Positions 1 to 10,100 of a stretch of DNA of 64,000 nucleotides are shown in pieces (position 1 is the stretch's first letter; each line of letters begins with the position of its first letter). A model generated the notes under the pieces. That model searched no databases and was not told where the DNA came from. It was given only the letters and a program-made list of their open reading frames with translations. Both the position numbers and the translations under genes were made by a program. Source of the stretch: Elusimicrobiota bacterium. GTDB lineage: Bacteria > Elusimicrobiota > Elusimicrobia > 2-02-FULL-39-32. The stretch covers positions 48,707 to 112,706 of the forward strand of contig JACPBF010000009.1 in assembly GCA_016180425.1 (NCBI GenBank), written 5' to 3'.

Positions 1-2
1 CC

Positions 3-1013
3 CAGCTGATTCGCGAATCTTCTTCAAAAATAAAACCTGCATGGATAGAAAAACCACCCCAATCTCAAGAATTTCTTTATTTTGTCGGACTCTGTTCCAG
101 CTGCGATTCTCTGCAAGCTGCGCAAGAATCAGCCATAAAAGACGCTCTATCTAAAATTTCTCAATTTGTAGGGGTTCAGATACGCTCTGAATTTCAGGAA
201 AAGACAACAGAACTAGAAAAACATCTTTCCAGGCAGCTGCGCTCTAAGAGTGAATCTAATTTGCTTGGAGTCCAATTAGTGGATTGGTATTTTGAGAAAA
301 AGACTCGTTTGGATAAAAATTTTTCTTTGGAAAAATATGATGTGTATGTATTAACCAGCTATTCTAAAGGTTCTGCTTGGGAAGAAAGAGAAAGACAATT
401 AAAAAATAAGAAATCTCAAAGTTTAAGCGCTCTGGAGCTTTATGGAAGAGGGAAAAGAGTCTGTGCCGATGGAAAAATATGGTTAGGAATCAGAATGTTT
501 AAACAGGCAAGTAAAATTTTGGAGAGCGTAGGAGAAGATGTGGAATTTTTTGAAGGGCAAATTAAGGATACCAATGAACTAAGAACGCTTCTTAAAAATG
601 AGATCCAAAAAACCATGGAGCTTTTAAAAGGCTTTACTCTTTCCGTGAAAGTGTCAGGTTTGGAAAATGGAGCTTTGGCTTTTAATTCTAGTTTTATGGG
701 GGCTCTTTCTCCCTTCGGCTATGTGTTGCAAAAGGAAAATCCAAGTTTGGAGATTGTGGGTGAAATTTATTTAATGAAAGGCGGCTTGGTGCTTAGCAAT
801 CGTGTTTATACTGCTGAAGGCAATGTCTCTGTGCAGAAAAAGGGGGATGGCAAAACCATTGCTTCCGCGCATGTGAATGCCAAAGGATTCCATAGAGAGT
901 TAAACCAATCTGCCTTAAACGCTTTAGAGGAAGCTGGCAAGAGCGCTGCAGAAGCTCTAAAGGATCAATTAATCTTGCACGAGCAACAATTTTTAGAGGA
1001 AGCGCTGCCATAA
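3..1013 (+). CDS. LPP20-like envelope protein, 5' end outside window
   Basis: The frame is open from the first bases of the window to TAA at 1011-1013, so the true start lies upstream; the first start-like codon inside, TTG at 261, falls in the middle of the domain and is not a real start. The visible N-terminal part reads P-A-W-I-E-K-P-P followed by a Y-F-V-G strand and an alanine-rich helix with A-x3-A-I-x-D-A-L spacing. This is the layout of LPP20-type lipoproteins and is shared with the next gene (P-E-W-V, F-A-G-V-G, A-x3-A-R-A-E-I). The family has no well-defined biochemical role; members are lipid-anchored envelope proteins. The rest (to residue ~336) is mixed helix and strand that I do not recognise. 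It probably forms an operon with the gene at 1194, since only an 80-bp repeat element and a short leader separate them. Confidence 0.6.
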   Translation, partial: QLIRESSSKIKPAWIEKPPQSQEFLYFVGLCSSCDSLQAAQESAIKDALSKISQFVGVQIRSEFQEKTTELEKHLSRQLRSKSESNLLGVQLVDWYFEKKTRLDKNFSLEKYDVYVLTSYSKGSAWEERERQLKNKKSQSLSALELYGRGKRVCADGKIWLGIRMFKQASKILESVGEDVEFFEGQIKDTNELRTLLKNEIQKTMELLKGFTLSVKVSGLENGALAFNSSFMGALSPFGYVLQKENPSLEIVGEIYLMKGGLVLSNRVYTAEGNVSVQKKGDGKTIASAHVNAKGFHRELNQSALNALEEAGKSAAEALKDQLILHEQQFLEEALP

Positions 1014-1014
1014 T

Positions 1015-1094
1015 TAGTGTGCTGTATCCGAAAAAACATTGCAGAAGGTCGTCAACGATGACCATTGTAAAGCCGTTACTGTTACACCACATTA
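1015..1094 (+). repeat. 80-bp MITE-like element, copy 1
   Basis: Two bases after the preceding stop codon. Ends are imperfect inverted repeats: left TAGTGTGCTGTA, right TACACCACATTA (reverse complement TAATGTGGTGTA). The core contains GTCGTCAACGATGAC, itself a near-palindrome. A second 80-bp copy lies at 11188-11267 in the opposite orientation. No transposase is present in the window. Small size, terminal inverted repeats and TA at the outer ends suggest a non-autonomous element mobilised by an IS630/Tc1-type transposase; the transposase family is an inference. Confidence 0.75.
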
Positions 1095-1193
1095 GTAGTT
1101 CATGCTGATAAACTGTTTTTTGTAGTGAAATGATTTTAGCGGCAGAAATTAATTAAGAGGAGGACGTATTAAATCTACAATACAAGAAAATTT

Positions 1194-1742
1194 ATGAGAA
1201 CTTTGAAAAAGTCTGGTTGGAATTTTAGTTGCAAATTTATAATAGTGGGAATTTCATTTTTAATTGTGAGCGGCTGCGCAGCAAAACAACATACCATTGC
1301 CCCTAAGAGCGCTCCTGAATGGGTGAATAAGGGAGGAGGGTGGATTACAACTCAAAATGCAGGCAAAAGAATTTTTGCCGGAGTTGGTTTTATGTCCGGC
1401 ATTTCCGACAGGTCTTTAGCTGTAGAAGCTGCGGATAATCATGCCCGAGCTGAGATTGCGAAAATTTTTGGTGTTTTTACAACGACTATTTTTAAAGATT
1501 ATCAAGACTCTTCCGGGAAAAAAGATATTGCCCGTTCTCAAACCACAGTTTCCGAGGCAAGCCTTCTTGGGGTTTTAATTACAGAACACTGGATAGACCC
1601 AGATACAAACACTTATTATTCCCTGGCTCAATTAGATCTTAATTGGGTTTTAGAGAATCTTGGGGGAATGCAAATCGCTCCAGAACTAAAAGATTTTGTC
1701 CGTCAAAAATCTTTTTCTCAATTCGACTCCCTTCCTAAATAA
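1194..1742 (+). CDS. LPP20-like lipoprotein
   Basis: A 182-residue protein with a lipoprotein signal: basic start (M-R-T-L-K-K), hydrophobic core and lipobox V-S-G-C with the lipidated cysteine at about residue 28. The mature part has P-E-W-V, then F-A-G-V-G, then an alanine-rich helix, the LPP20-type pattern seen in the gene ending at 1013. It should sit in the envelope as a lipid-anchored protein; function unknown. The strong ribosome binding site AAGAGGAGG at 1155-1163 is ~30 nt from the ATG, too far for direct use, and no upstream in-frame ATG/GTG/TTG exists (stop at 1170-1172). A tiny ATT-initiated frame ending in TGA across the ATG could couple translation, but this is speculative. The 3' end overlaps the convergent antitoxin gene by 8 nt. 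Confidence 0.75.
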   Translation: MRTLKKSGWNFSCKFIIVGISFLIVSGCAAKQHTIAPKSAPEWVNKGGGWITTQNAGKRIFAGVGFMSGISDRSLAVEAADNHARAEIAKIFGVFTTTIFKDYQDSSGKKDIARSQTTVSEASLLGVLITEHWIDPDTNTYYSLAQLDLNWVLENLGGMQIAPELKDFVRQKSFSQFDSLPK

Positions 1743-2376
1743 AAAATCGGGGCAAATACAGACTAAACAGGTTATTTTTCTTTAGGTAAGTGATTAAGGG
1801 TGGAAAATTAAACTTTCGCGCATATTCACTTAACCTTTGCAGGTTTAAGCGCCACTTTCTTCCTCTCTTGTGAACTAACTCAATAGGCGAGCGAGGAACT
1901 AAAGCCAGATAGACCATATCTAAAAACGCTTTCTCAGGGTCTGCCATAGGAAAAGATCCCTGCCCCATCTGTTTAATTTCATACCCCCACATAAGATGCT
2001 TTGGAAGATGATGAATATGAAACTCTCCCAACTCTGTTTGATAATTTTTAGGGCTAGCGGATGTAACCGCATAGATAACATGAGGGATTTCTTCTATCAA
2101 TCCATGATCCGCAAGCGCGCTATGAAGTGAAACATAAGATGGCCATGGGTTTCTAAGAAAAGGGACGATTTCAAAAGGATTATGATTCTCAATTAACTTA
2201 TTGACCCAAACCCCTCGTTTAACTCTACTTAAGAGCTGTTGCTTTTTCAAACGGCAGAGAGCCTGAGTTACTGCCGGGCGATTCATTCCAGTCAAGGTTA
2301 AGATATCTAGGGTTGTGAAGACACGAAGTTGGTGTGAATGCAGTAATTTTAATAATTCCACAGCGGATTTTCTCAT
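1735..2376 (-). CDS. abiEi: AbiEi-type antitoxin (type IV toxin-antitoxin)
   Basis: A 213-residue protein with an N-terminal winged helix (residues ~20-60, including M-N-R-P-A-V-T-Q-A-L as recognition helix) followed by the AbiEi C-terminal region containing a conserved A-D-P-E-K-A-F-L-D segment. AbiEi-family antitoxins neutralise the AbiEii nucleotidyltransferase without binding it and repress their own operon through the winged helix. The start codon overlaps the upstream toxin stop as ATGA at 2373-2376, so the two are translationally coupled. The gene order is toxin first, the reverse of the classical abiEi-abiEii order. The 3' end overlaps the convergent lipoprotein gene. Family assignment is from motifs and the partner gene. 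Confidence 0.8.
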   Translation of the reverse strand: MRKSAVELLKLLHSHQLRVFTTLDILTLTGMNRPAVTQALCRLKKQQLLSRVKRGVWVNKLIENHNPFEIVPFLRNPWPSYVSLHSALADHGLIEEIPHVIYAVTSASPKNYQTELGEFHIHHLPKHLMWGYEIKQMGQGSFPMADPEKAFLDMVYLALVPRSPIELVHKRGRKWRLNLQRLSEYARKFNFPPLITYLKKNNLFSLYLPRFFI

Positions 2377-3146
2377 GACAATCGTCCAATCAGGAACTCT
2401 TCAACTTTTGACCTCAGCTCTTCATAAATATTCTTGTCTTTGTAAAGAGAGATCATAGTTTCTGTGAGAAAAGGAAGGACCTGTTCTTTAAAGTCGTTAT
2501 ATGAAAATTTAGATATTTTTTCATAAGCATGTTCGATCTCTTCCTTTGCCTCAATTTTGAGGAGGTTCATCTTTTCCGGTTGAACAGGAATATTGAAAAA
2601 AAGGTGGTGAAGGTCAAATAAATCCCTGACCGCATTGCGCGAGGGAGAAGAAAGCGCAAGAATTTTTTGCTCTGCCATAGAACCAGAATCGTAATACTGC
2701 GATGCGAAGGGAGAGAACTGATATTGGGCTAGAATTTCAGAATTGGGTATCCCTTTACAGTAAATGATATCTTTTCTTCTGCGGCTAAATTCTAGCTTTG
2801 TCGGCAAAGCGATTTGTTTACTTAAAATTAGTAAAAATTTCCATCTTTGAGTGGTTTCTGTTTGTTTTGGCTTGCGTATTTTAATATCAATCAGGCCTCT
2901 TGGAATCAAAGGGCTAAGAAAGGAACGGCTGTGGATAATGGAATCCACGGCATTTTCTAACGTTTCTTTTCTTACCCGTGATGAAATATCTAAATCCATA
3001 TCTTCTGATAGTCTGGGGGAATGGTGAAAGAAACGAAGACAGATCCCTCCTTTTAGCGCATAGGCGCGCCCAGAAAGACGGACTCCCAAATGGCGCAGCA
3101 AATTTAAGTGAAACAATTCTCGCAGTTTAAAGGATAACGTTAGCAT
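2373..3146 (-). CDS. abiEii: AbiEii-type nucleotidyltransferase toxin
   Basis: A 257-residue member of the AbiEii/AbiGii toxin family. Residues ~32-55 read K-G-G-I-C-L-R-F-F followed by S-E-D-M-D-L-D, matching the GG...DxD nucleotide-binding and metal-binding motif of DUF1814-type nucleotidyltransferases; the helical C-terminal half is typical. Known AbiEii toxins are bacteriostatic and some attach pyrimidines to tRNA acceptor stems; they act in abortive infection and maintenance of mobile DNA. It is the first gene of the operon, with its promoter directly upstream (-10 at 3153-3158, -35 at 3176-3181). That spacing puts the predicted transcription start at or next to the ATG, so the mRNA is probably leaderless. 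Confidence 0.85.
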   Translation of the reverse strand: MLTLSFKLRELFHLNLLRHLGVRLSGRAYALKGGICLRFFHHSPRLSEDMDLDISSRVRKETLENAVDSIIHSRSFLSPLIPRGLIDIKIRKPKQTETTQRWKFLLILSKQIALPTKLEFSRRRKDIIYCKGIPNSEILAQYQFSPFASQYYDSGSMAEQKILALSSPSRNAVRDLFDLHHLFFNIPVQPEKMNLLKIEAKEEIEHAYEKISKFSYNDFKEQVLPFLTETMISLYKDKNIYEELRSKVEEFLIGRLS

Positions 3147-3152
3147 ATTCTA

Positions 3153-3181
3153 ATATTATAACTAATTGATTTATTTGTCAA
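3153..3181 (-). promoter_or_regulatory. Sigma-70 promoter of the abiE operon
   Basis: On the minus strand a perfect TTGACA (3181-3176), 17-nt spacer and TAATAT (3158-3153; an overlapping TATAAT lies at 3160-3155). The predicted start is about 3146-3147, at the abiEii ATG, implying a leaderless transcript. Confidence 0.75.
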
Positions 3182-3213
3182 TTAAGTATTTTATATAATA
3201 TTAGCCAAGCGCT

Positions 3214-3241
3214 TTAATCCTCTCTTAAAAGAGAGGATTAA
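3214..3241. repeat. 13-bp perfect inverted repeat between the two TA modules
   Basis: Arms TTAATCCTCTCTT and AAGAGAGGATTAA with a 2-nt centre. It lies between the end of mazF (3288) and the abiE promoter. No U-tract follows on either strand, so it is a poor intrinsic terminator. AbiEi antitoxins bind inverted repeats in their own promoter region, so an operator is possible; an RNA-processing or termination hairpin for the incoming mazF transcript is the alternative. Confidence 0.55.
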
Positions 3242-3287
3242 GTAAAGAACCAAAAAATGTAAGATGCAAAAATGAATAAATCCCGGA

Positions 3288-3614
3288 TTAAACTCCTAAA
3301 ATCGTTTTTATTCCCTGTTCCAATTGAGTCATATCATTATTATCTAAACGATCGCATTGTTGAATGAAGCGTGATTTGTCAACTGCTCGGATTTGATCAA
3401 TGACCGCCACAGCTTTCTTATTCATACAGTTTATGCCAATCGCAAGCGGTGGATATTCCTTGCCAGAAGTAGAAAGCGGGATCACAACCACAGTTCTACG
3501 AGCCATATTGACAGGATCAACACCGATCACAACGCAAGGCCTTTTCTTTTTAATTTCAGATCCAATAGTAGGGTCTAGGTTAACCCAGTAAACATTACTT
3601 CTTTTTATTTCCAT
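3288..3614 (-). CDS. mazF: MazF/PemK-type endoribonuclease toxin
   Basis: A 108-residue protein with full MazF length and signatures: N-terminal Y-W-V-N-L-D-P-T-I-G-S-E-I-K-K-K-R-P (the G-S-E-x-x-K-x-R-P strand-turn), P-C-V-V-I-G, then V-V-V-I-P-L-S-T and a C-terminal Q-I-R-A-V-D-K region. MazF toxins are sequence-specific single-strand mRNA interferases held inactive by a DNA-binding antitoxin. It follows its antitoxin with a 10-nt overlap, the usual arrangement. Cellular role (stabilisation, growth arrest or phage defence) cannot be told from sequence. Confidence 0.9.
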   Translation of the reverse strand: MEIKRSNVYWVNLDPTIGSEIKKKRPCVVIGVDPVNMARRTVVVIPLSTSGKEYPPLAIGINCMNKKAVAVIDQIRAVDKSRFIQQCDRLDNNDMTQLEQGIKTILGV

Positions 3615-3856
3615 TCAGTCTCACCCAGTCCATCATGAATGGTCGTATTCCAATCTTTCATTTCCGCATTCAGAGCAGAATCTTTTTCAACAGACTTTGC
3701 TATTTTGAAAAGTTCTTGTTCTCTCTTACGTATCTCGCTCTGTAGGAGATTGGTAACGATTTGACTCCTCTTTCTTTCTGGTATTAAAGATTTTAATGCA
3801 GAGTAAACATCTCTTGGAAGCATAAAATTAACTCTAACGTAATTAGATTTAAACAT
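3605..3856 (-). CDS. MazE-like ribbon-helix-helix antitoxin
   Basis: An 83-residue protein. The N-terminal strand Y-V-R-V-N-F-M-L-P followed by two helices (residues ~12-40) is a ribbon-helix-helix DNA-binding fold; the acidic C-terminal tail (E-M-K-D-W-N-T-T and following) is the likely toxin-binding arm. The start at 3856 is chosen because AAGGAGGA lies just upstream with good spacing. An in-frame ATG at 3907 would add 17 residues and lies only a few nt from the predicted transcription start, so a leaderless longer form is possible but less likely. First gene of the mazEF-type operon; it probably represses its own promoter through the inverted repeats at 3891-3921. Confidence 0.8.
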   Translation of the reverse strand: MFKSNYVRVNFMLPRDVYSALKSLIPERKRSQIVTNLLQSEIRKREQELFKIAKSVEKDSALNAEMKDWNTTIHDGLGETEWK

Positions 3857-3890
3857 AATGTCCTCCTTGCAAATTAGGTTGGATGTATGA

Positions 3891-3945
3891 ATGCTTATGT
3901 AATACATACAACGTTAAGCATACACCACATTAAATCTATTGTCAA
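3891..3945 (-). promoter_or_regulatory. Promoter and operator of the mazEF-type operon
   Basis: Minus strand: TTGACA (3945-3940), 17-nt spacer, TATGCT (3922-3917). Overlapping the -10 and start region are inverted repeats ATGCTTA (3891-3897) / TAAGCAT (3915-3921), with further TGTATG/CATACA arms nearby. Position and symmetry fit autorepression by the ribbon-helix-helix antitoxin. Confidence 0.7.
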
Positions 3946-3991
3946 TAGTTTTGATTTGCCTATAAAAAGGGAAGGTCAAATTTTATGAAAA

Positions 3992-4055
3992 TGTACATTT
4001 TTGTTACAAAAATGTTACAAAAAATTGAAGAAAAGTTTCTTTATTTTTTTATATC
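3992..4055 (+). promoter_or_regulatory. Pho-box-like promoter of giant gene A
   Basis: Half-sites TGTACA (3992), TGTTACA (4002), TGTTACA (4013), TTGAAGA (4025) and TTTCTTT (4036) recur every 10-12 bp, followed 11 nt after AAAAGTTT by a -10-like TATATC (4050-4055). There is no TTGACA-like -35. The same design precedes the genes at 11372 and 60475. Eleven-bp direct repeats replacing the -35 box are characteristic of PhoB/PhoP (OmpR-family) activated promoters; the actual regulator is unknown. Confidence 0.6.
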
Positions 4056-4198
4056 TTTCATTTAGGAGCCTGAGCCTTAGTTGTTTGGGTTTCTTAGGGA
4101 AATGACCTAGAGAAGTCCGTTTGTATTAGCATTTATTTTGAAATGGTTGAATCCAGTAAAAATCTATGAAAGGGCAATGATGTTCTAAAGTGGAAAAA

Positions 4199-7100
4199 AT
4201 GATCAAGCTCTGGGCTTCTAAACAACGCAAATTTTATATGAAAGCAACCGCAATCGTGGTTGCTTTTTCATTTTTGTTTAGCTCTTTAAGCGCTCCATAT
4301 GCAGATGCCTCTTTTTGGCAAGAGCGTAAAAAAAATGTGGATGAGTTTAAAAAGAAAATAGAGCCCATGCAATTAGCTTCTCTACCTCTAAACTTGGGAG
4401 GCAGTGGGGAAATAAATTTAGATCAGAAAAATTTTTCGTCTTTTTCTTTAAATTTGGCAGGTAGAGATGGGGTAGATCTAAATCTGGATGAATCGCTTCC
4501 TAAAATTCAAAGGGAAGCTATTAATAAAATTTCTCAAGAACATCTAGGGTATCTTTTAGAGAAAATAGAAGAAAAGCGTCATGGTAAAAAGAGCTTAAGG
4601 GAGTTTTCAACCATTCCTCATAAGCTAAGAGATGAAATCCAGCGTTATGGCGAAATTGTCAGGGTTCATTTTGCCCAAGGAAAAATTTCCAATGATCTTG
4701 AGGGTAAAATAGAAGTTGAAGCGCCTTTAGTCATCCACATCCAAGATGCTCATGAGATTTATTCTGTACAGAAAAATATCGCATCTTTGCTTAAAGGGTT
4801 GATGGATTCCGGAGTGGATCTCGTAGGGGTAGAAGGCTCTGAAGGAAAATTAAAGGGAATTGAAAAATATCGCCGCTATCCAGATCAAGTAACTTTGCTG
4901 GGACTTGCAGACTATCTTTTAAAACAAGGGCTTTTAACTGGCGTGGAATTAGCAGGTTTAGGCAGGGAAAGGGCGGAAGTTGAATTTTATGGAGTAGAAG
5001 AGAAAAGTAAATATTTAGAACAGGTAAATAGTTTTAAAAAGAATTTAAGAAAGGCTAATGAAATAGAGAAATGGCTCAAAGATTTAGAGTTAGAAATTTC
5101 ATTTTTGAAAGAGAAACTTTATAGTTCTCAGATGAAGGAGCTTGATGTTTGGAAAATGCAATTTAAAAACGGGGAGAGAAATCTTGGTGAATGGGTCAGA
5201 TATTTAGAATCTCATTCTACCTTCCATGGTTCTCAAGGGCGAAAAGCATTAGGACGCATCCTAGAAGATCATAGGAGTCATCAGAAATCTAAAGATCCAA
5301 AAGATAAGAGATTGCAGGTCGAGCAGGGTTCATCCTTTTTTTCTAATGTTCAGAAATTTTTAAAAGCATGGAGTCAAGAAAAAAAATTAGATTTTAAAAA
5401 GGTAGAGAAAGAGCAGCAAGTTTTATTAATGGCCTTATCTCAAAAACTTTCAGATCAAGAGATTACTGAACTGTTAGAGGTTAGCTTGCTCACTAGACTA
5501 GGGAAAATAGAACAGAGTGAGTTTTACAGCTTTTTAAATGAAAAATTGGATCAGGCAAATTTAAAAATTAATCCTGAATTAGAAAAATATATTAAGTATC
5601 TCGTAGTCGTAGAAAGCATAGATAAAGAACAACTTTTTAAAGAGCTTAAAAAATTAGAAGAGTCGTTTCTTAAAAGAGCAGTGTCTGATCGGAATCCAGT
5701 TCAGTCTCTCCTTCTTAATCTAGATCAAGATTTCCAATTATTAGAAACAGCATTGGAATATAAGTTAAGCCCAGAAGATTACGAGCAATATAAAAAAAGA
5801 GAAAAAGAGATAACTAAAATTGATGAACGAATCCATGAGATTTTTGTTAAAGCGAATCTTCTGGAAGATTCATTTTTTAAAGAAACTAGAAATCTCTCCC
5901 CAGAGCTTCCTTACTATGATCATCATGGAAGAAAGATGCAAAAGCCATTCTCGGCTCAACCCGCTTGGCATATGAAAAAATTGATGCCTTTTTTAAAAAA
6001 TGCCGCTCGATTTAGTCTTTGTTCAGACCAGAGAAATAATATCTTTGTCCAAAAACTCATGCAGAGAATGGAGGAAAAAAAATGTAAGGTTACTGTTTTA
6101 GTTGCTGGCGGCTATCATAGCTTGGGTATAGAAAATGAGTTAAAAGAAAAAGGCATATCTTATCTTACCATCCGCCCAAGAATGGATATCAGTGGTTCGG
6201 AAAGAGAGGCGCATCCGCTTTATAGTTTCAAAAGAGAGCTTCTCCCTTTAGAGAAATTATTCTTGCCTGAAAAAATTTCTATTCCCCGTTCTCAAGGATT
6301 AGGTAGTGGAGCAGATTTTGGTTTCCGAGAGGTTAGAGATGCGATTAAAGGTATTTTTGAAGTTGTGGGAGGGGTATTAAGTTCTTCAAAAGAGAATCAT
6401 ACAGAAAACAGAGAAAAGATAGAGCCCCAATGGAATAGCTGGATAAGAAGAAGTGGACAAAAGGCAGAACAAATGGAGTATTGGAAAGAAAAAAGTATGC
6501 CAAAGATAAGACAGATGGGGAACTGGAAAAGGAGAGATGTGCTAAAAGTAGAGGAACAAGGGAATTGGCAAGGAGAAATCTATAGCGCGCAAGTTAGATA
6601 TAGAGGAAAAATTTATAGAGTCTGGACCCCTCGCAAAGAAAATGATTTCCTAAAAAAAGATCTCGTTCAAAATCCAAAAGCAACCTTGAAAAGCCTTAAG
6701 CTATTTAAACAAAAGTACAAAAATCTGCAATCTGGAGAAACAGAGATTGGAGATTCTTTTGCCATAGCAGAAGTTGAACCTAATTCAAATTTAATTCTTT
6801 TTCTTGAAGCAAGAAAATTTGTTAAAAAAGGGGCTGTTAGATTTTTAAAAATTGCTAAAACCGCTTTACTTTCCGCTGCTTTTTTCACAGGGGCTTTTGG
6901 TATGGGCGGTGGAGCTTCCGGAGGTAGCGGGAGTGGAGGTGACTCTGGAGGGAGTGGAGGTAGTAGTGGCAGTGGAACTGGGGATGGAACCGAAAACAAA
7001 GAAGGCGCTGTTAGGTTATTTATCAATCAAGCATTAGAGAATCTTTCAAAGTTAGCAGTTCTTTATGGGCTGAGCGATAGTCAAGTAATGGAACTCTGCC

Positions 7101-10100
7101 TTGAGCTTAGTCAATTCGAATCAAGGCGTAAATGGAAAAATATCCCTACCTTAGAGGAAAGATTAATTGAGATGAAACAGTTATCAGAAAAATATGGGCT
7201 GACCATTTCCCAAATGTATGCAAGATTAAAATTAGTAAAACAGATGATAGAAAGATATAAATTATTTTATGAAGGAGTAGTCAAAACATATGATCATTTT
7301 CCCTATACCTATAGTTTTAATTATGAGGATTTGGATTATTGGGCTGATCCAGAGTTTAGCGTTGCACAGTTAGAAAGAGAATTCAATGCCCGTTCCACTA
7401 TCCGACATTGGGCCAATGAGATAAGGTATCACATTGATTCTCCAACCAATCTAAGTCCACGAGATCAGTTAACTTACTGGGCAGATCAACTGACACTAGG
7501 TGAAAGAACAAGCGAACAATTAAAAAAATATTTTAGTGATATCAGGGAAGGAGAGTCAAGTAGATACGAATATAGATTAGTATTTGCGTTGAAATTGAAA
7601 TCAATGAAAGGTCAGTATGGAATTTCCGATACAAGCAGGATTCGTTCAATAGCTGAAGAGTATGCTCTTTTTGAACCCAATCCCTATGCCTATTCTTTAA
7701 CAGATAAGGATATTACTATTTATATTGGTATGGGATTAAGTGAATATGCTCTCAGAAGAAAGTTTGAAGCAATGCAAAAGGTAAGAGAAATCGCTAGGGA
7801 TAAGAGATACAGTATTAAAGATGAGAACGGTTTATCATTCCTTGATTTAAATTATTGGGCACATCGTTTAAATGAAGGAGATTATAGAGATGATACATTG
7901 GCAGATAAATTTACGGAATTAGCTCTGCTTGAAGATAAAGCTAATAATTTCGATTTAGAGTGGGGTATCAAATATTGGATGGGAGAGTTAAGAACTACCC
8001 CCATTTCCAGGGATTTTAGACCTAGCAGAAAAGAGGATGTTTTAGATATTAATGAACTTTCTGATCAGGAAAGATTAGAATTAGAAAGATTAGGGGTAGA
8101 ATCTTTATTAAAAGGTGAGGGAACCATTTCCATGTTAGCTGGAGGAGCTAGTTCCAGAATGAATCCAGCGGAAGTCCCGCGGGAAGTTCAATCTTTAATT
8201 AATGAAATGAACTATAGTAGAACTAATCCTATCGTTACAATTAGAGTTCCCGAAATAAGATCTAAAGCTGCAGTACCTATTGGGAAAGATCAAGATGGAA
8301 GAGTCCTGACTTATTTGGACATTTTTGGTTTTAACCTATTTCGTTTATTTGAAGGTTTAGAAAGAGAGGCGCGTGGATATGAAAACCAAGAGTTAGCTTA
8401 TGGCGCTGGGGCTGTATGGAAAAATGATATTGCTTTGATCAATAATTGGGGTTATCGAGCTGAACATATCAGATTAATAAAGGCTAATCAAGGATATGGT
8501 CTGAAACAAAAAATACGTTTTTTTTATGCCCCTTTAAGAATTAAATTTTTTGCGCCTGTAGAGGATGTACAAAAAGCAAAGGGAAAATTTTCCGAAGATA
8601 CAAGTCATCAAAGGGCTCTGGATCATGCAAAAGCAGTTCAAGAAAGATTTAGAGCAGGGGATGAAGATGCAATCATTTTTAAAGGTGAACGGGATCCTTG
8701 GGGGCATGGAGACTATTTTCATGAATTGGTCAGAAGCGGGGAGCTGCTCCACATGATTGATAGTAAAAAAAGATGGGCTTTTGTAAGGAATGTGGATAAT
8801 TCTGCGGCTAAGTTTGATAAAGTTTGGCTTGAACTATTAGGTCTTTTTTTAAAAAGAGAATTAGATTTTCAGCCAGAGGTTTCACCTCGATCTCCAGGCC
8901 AAAAAGGTGGGGATCTTATTGTAATGACTGACACTCCTAATCAAGACCACCAGCTAGCTGAACATCCTAATATTGAGGCAACTTATCGTGAAAAAAGAAT
9001 TACTAATCCAGAGAGTTCTTATTGGTTTAATGATGCAGTAGCTTTTTTCACTCCCATGTATGTAATCAATATTTATAAAAGACCAGAACAGAATGATCAG
9101 GAGTTTACTGAAGAGCTTAGGGCAGCTTTGCAACAAAGCAAAAAAGGGCATAAACAGCTGATAGACCAAATTGTGGAACGAGGACGTAAAAAATATCCAA
9201 TGATTTGGGATGCAAAAGTTGCAAAAAGAATGAATGCTTTGACTGTTAGACCGGAAAACAACATGTGGCAGTCAACTGGAATTGTGGAACCCCATATCAG
9301 GATACAGGCAGTGGGAGTAAGAGGGGCTAGAAATATCCCCATTGTTCAATATCCACATTTAAGTAAACCAGAAAAATGGCAAGTTCTTAGCTCGTTAAGG
9401 TTTCTTTCTACAAAGGGTTGGACAAAAACTCCTGCTGAATTTTTGGATGCAAAGAAAAAACTTACAGCAGCCAAGCTAGGTAAGAACGTGGAAGAATTAA
9501 CAGAAGATGAGATTGAACATATATTGACTAATGAAGAGGTTTGGATCACTCTTGAGACTTATGAGGGAAATAAAATTTTGATTAATGATCTTTTAGAATA
9601 TATTTTAACCGCAGATTTAGTGACTCCAGGCATTTTAAAACTAAAGGAAGAGATCACTTCAAATCCACCTTCAGGTACTCCAACCCTACTCCCAAATCCA
9701 CCTCCAACATCTACTCCACCCTCGCCCCCAACTCCGACCCCAGATCCAGCTCCGCCCCTGACACCAACTCTTAAACCACCCTTACCTTCTCCTCCTGCTA
9801 GAATTTCGACTCAACCTGATTTAGGGAAAAAATCAAATTTGCCATCTTTAGGTCTAGGAATCTATTTTAGATCGTTAGCAGGAGTTTTGATCGCATGGAT
9901 CAAAAAAATAAAAAATTCTAATAGAACTTCTTCATTTATAGGATTCTTTGCTCCATTTGCTGCTTTCGGAACCATATTGGGCTTTGCTCCTCATGGATAT
10001 GCTATGAATCTTTCTGAAACTCTTCCTCAATTTATTTTAAAACCAGCGCAAATTTCTCCTTTTCCCATAGATATTTTAGTTCCTTTGTTGATTGTTATAG

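Noticed and set aside
261..1013. TTG at 261 as the start of the first gene
   Set aside because: The frame and the conserved domain extend upstream to the window edge.
793..1092. Minus-strand 99-codon frame over the first MITE copy
   Set aside because: Antisense to the LPP20-like gene and running into the repeat element; no family resemblance or ribosome site.
3214..3241. Intrinsic terminator of mazF
   Set aside because: Good stem but no U-tract on either strand; kept only as an inverted repeat.
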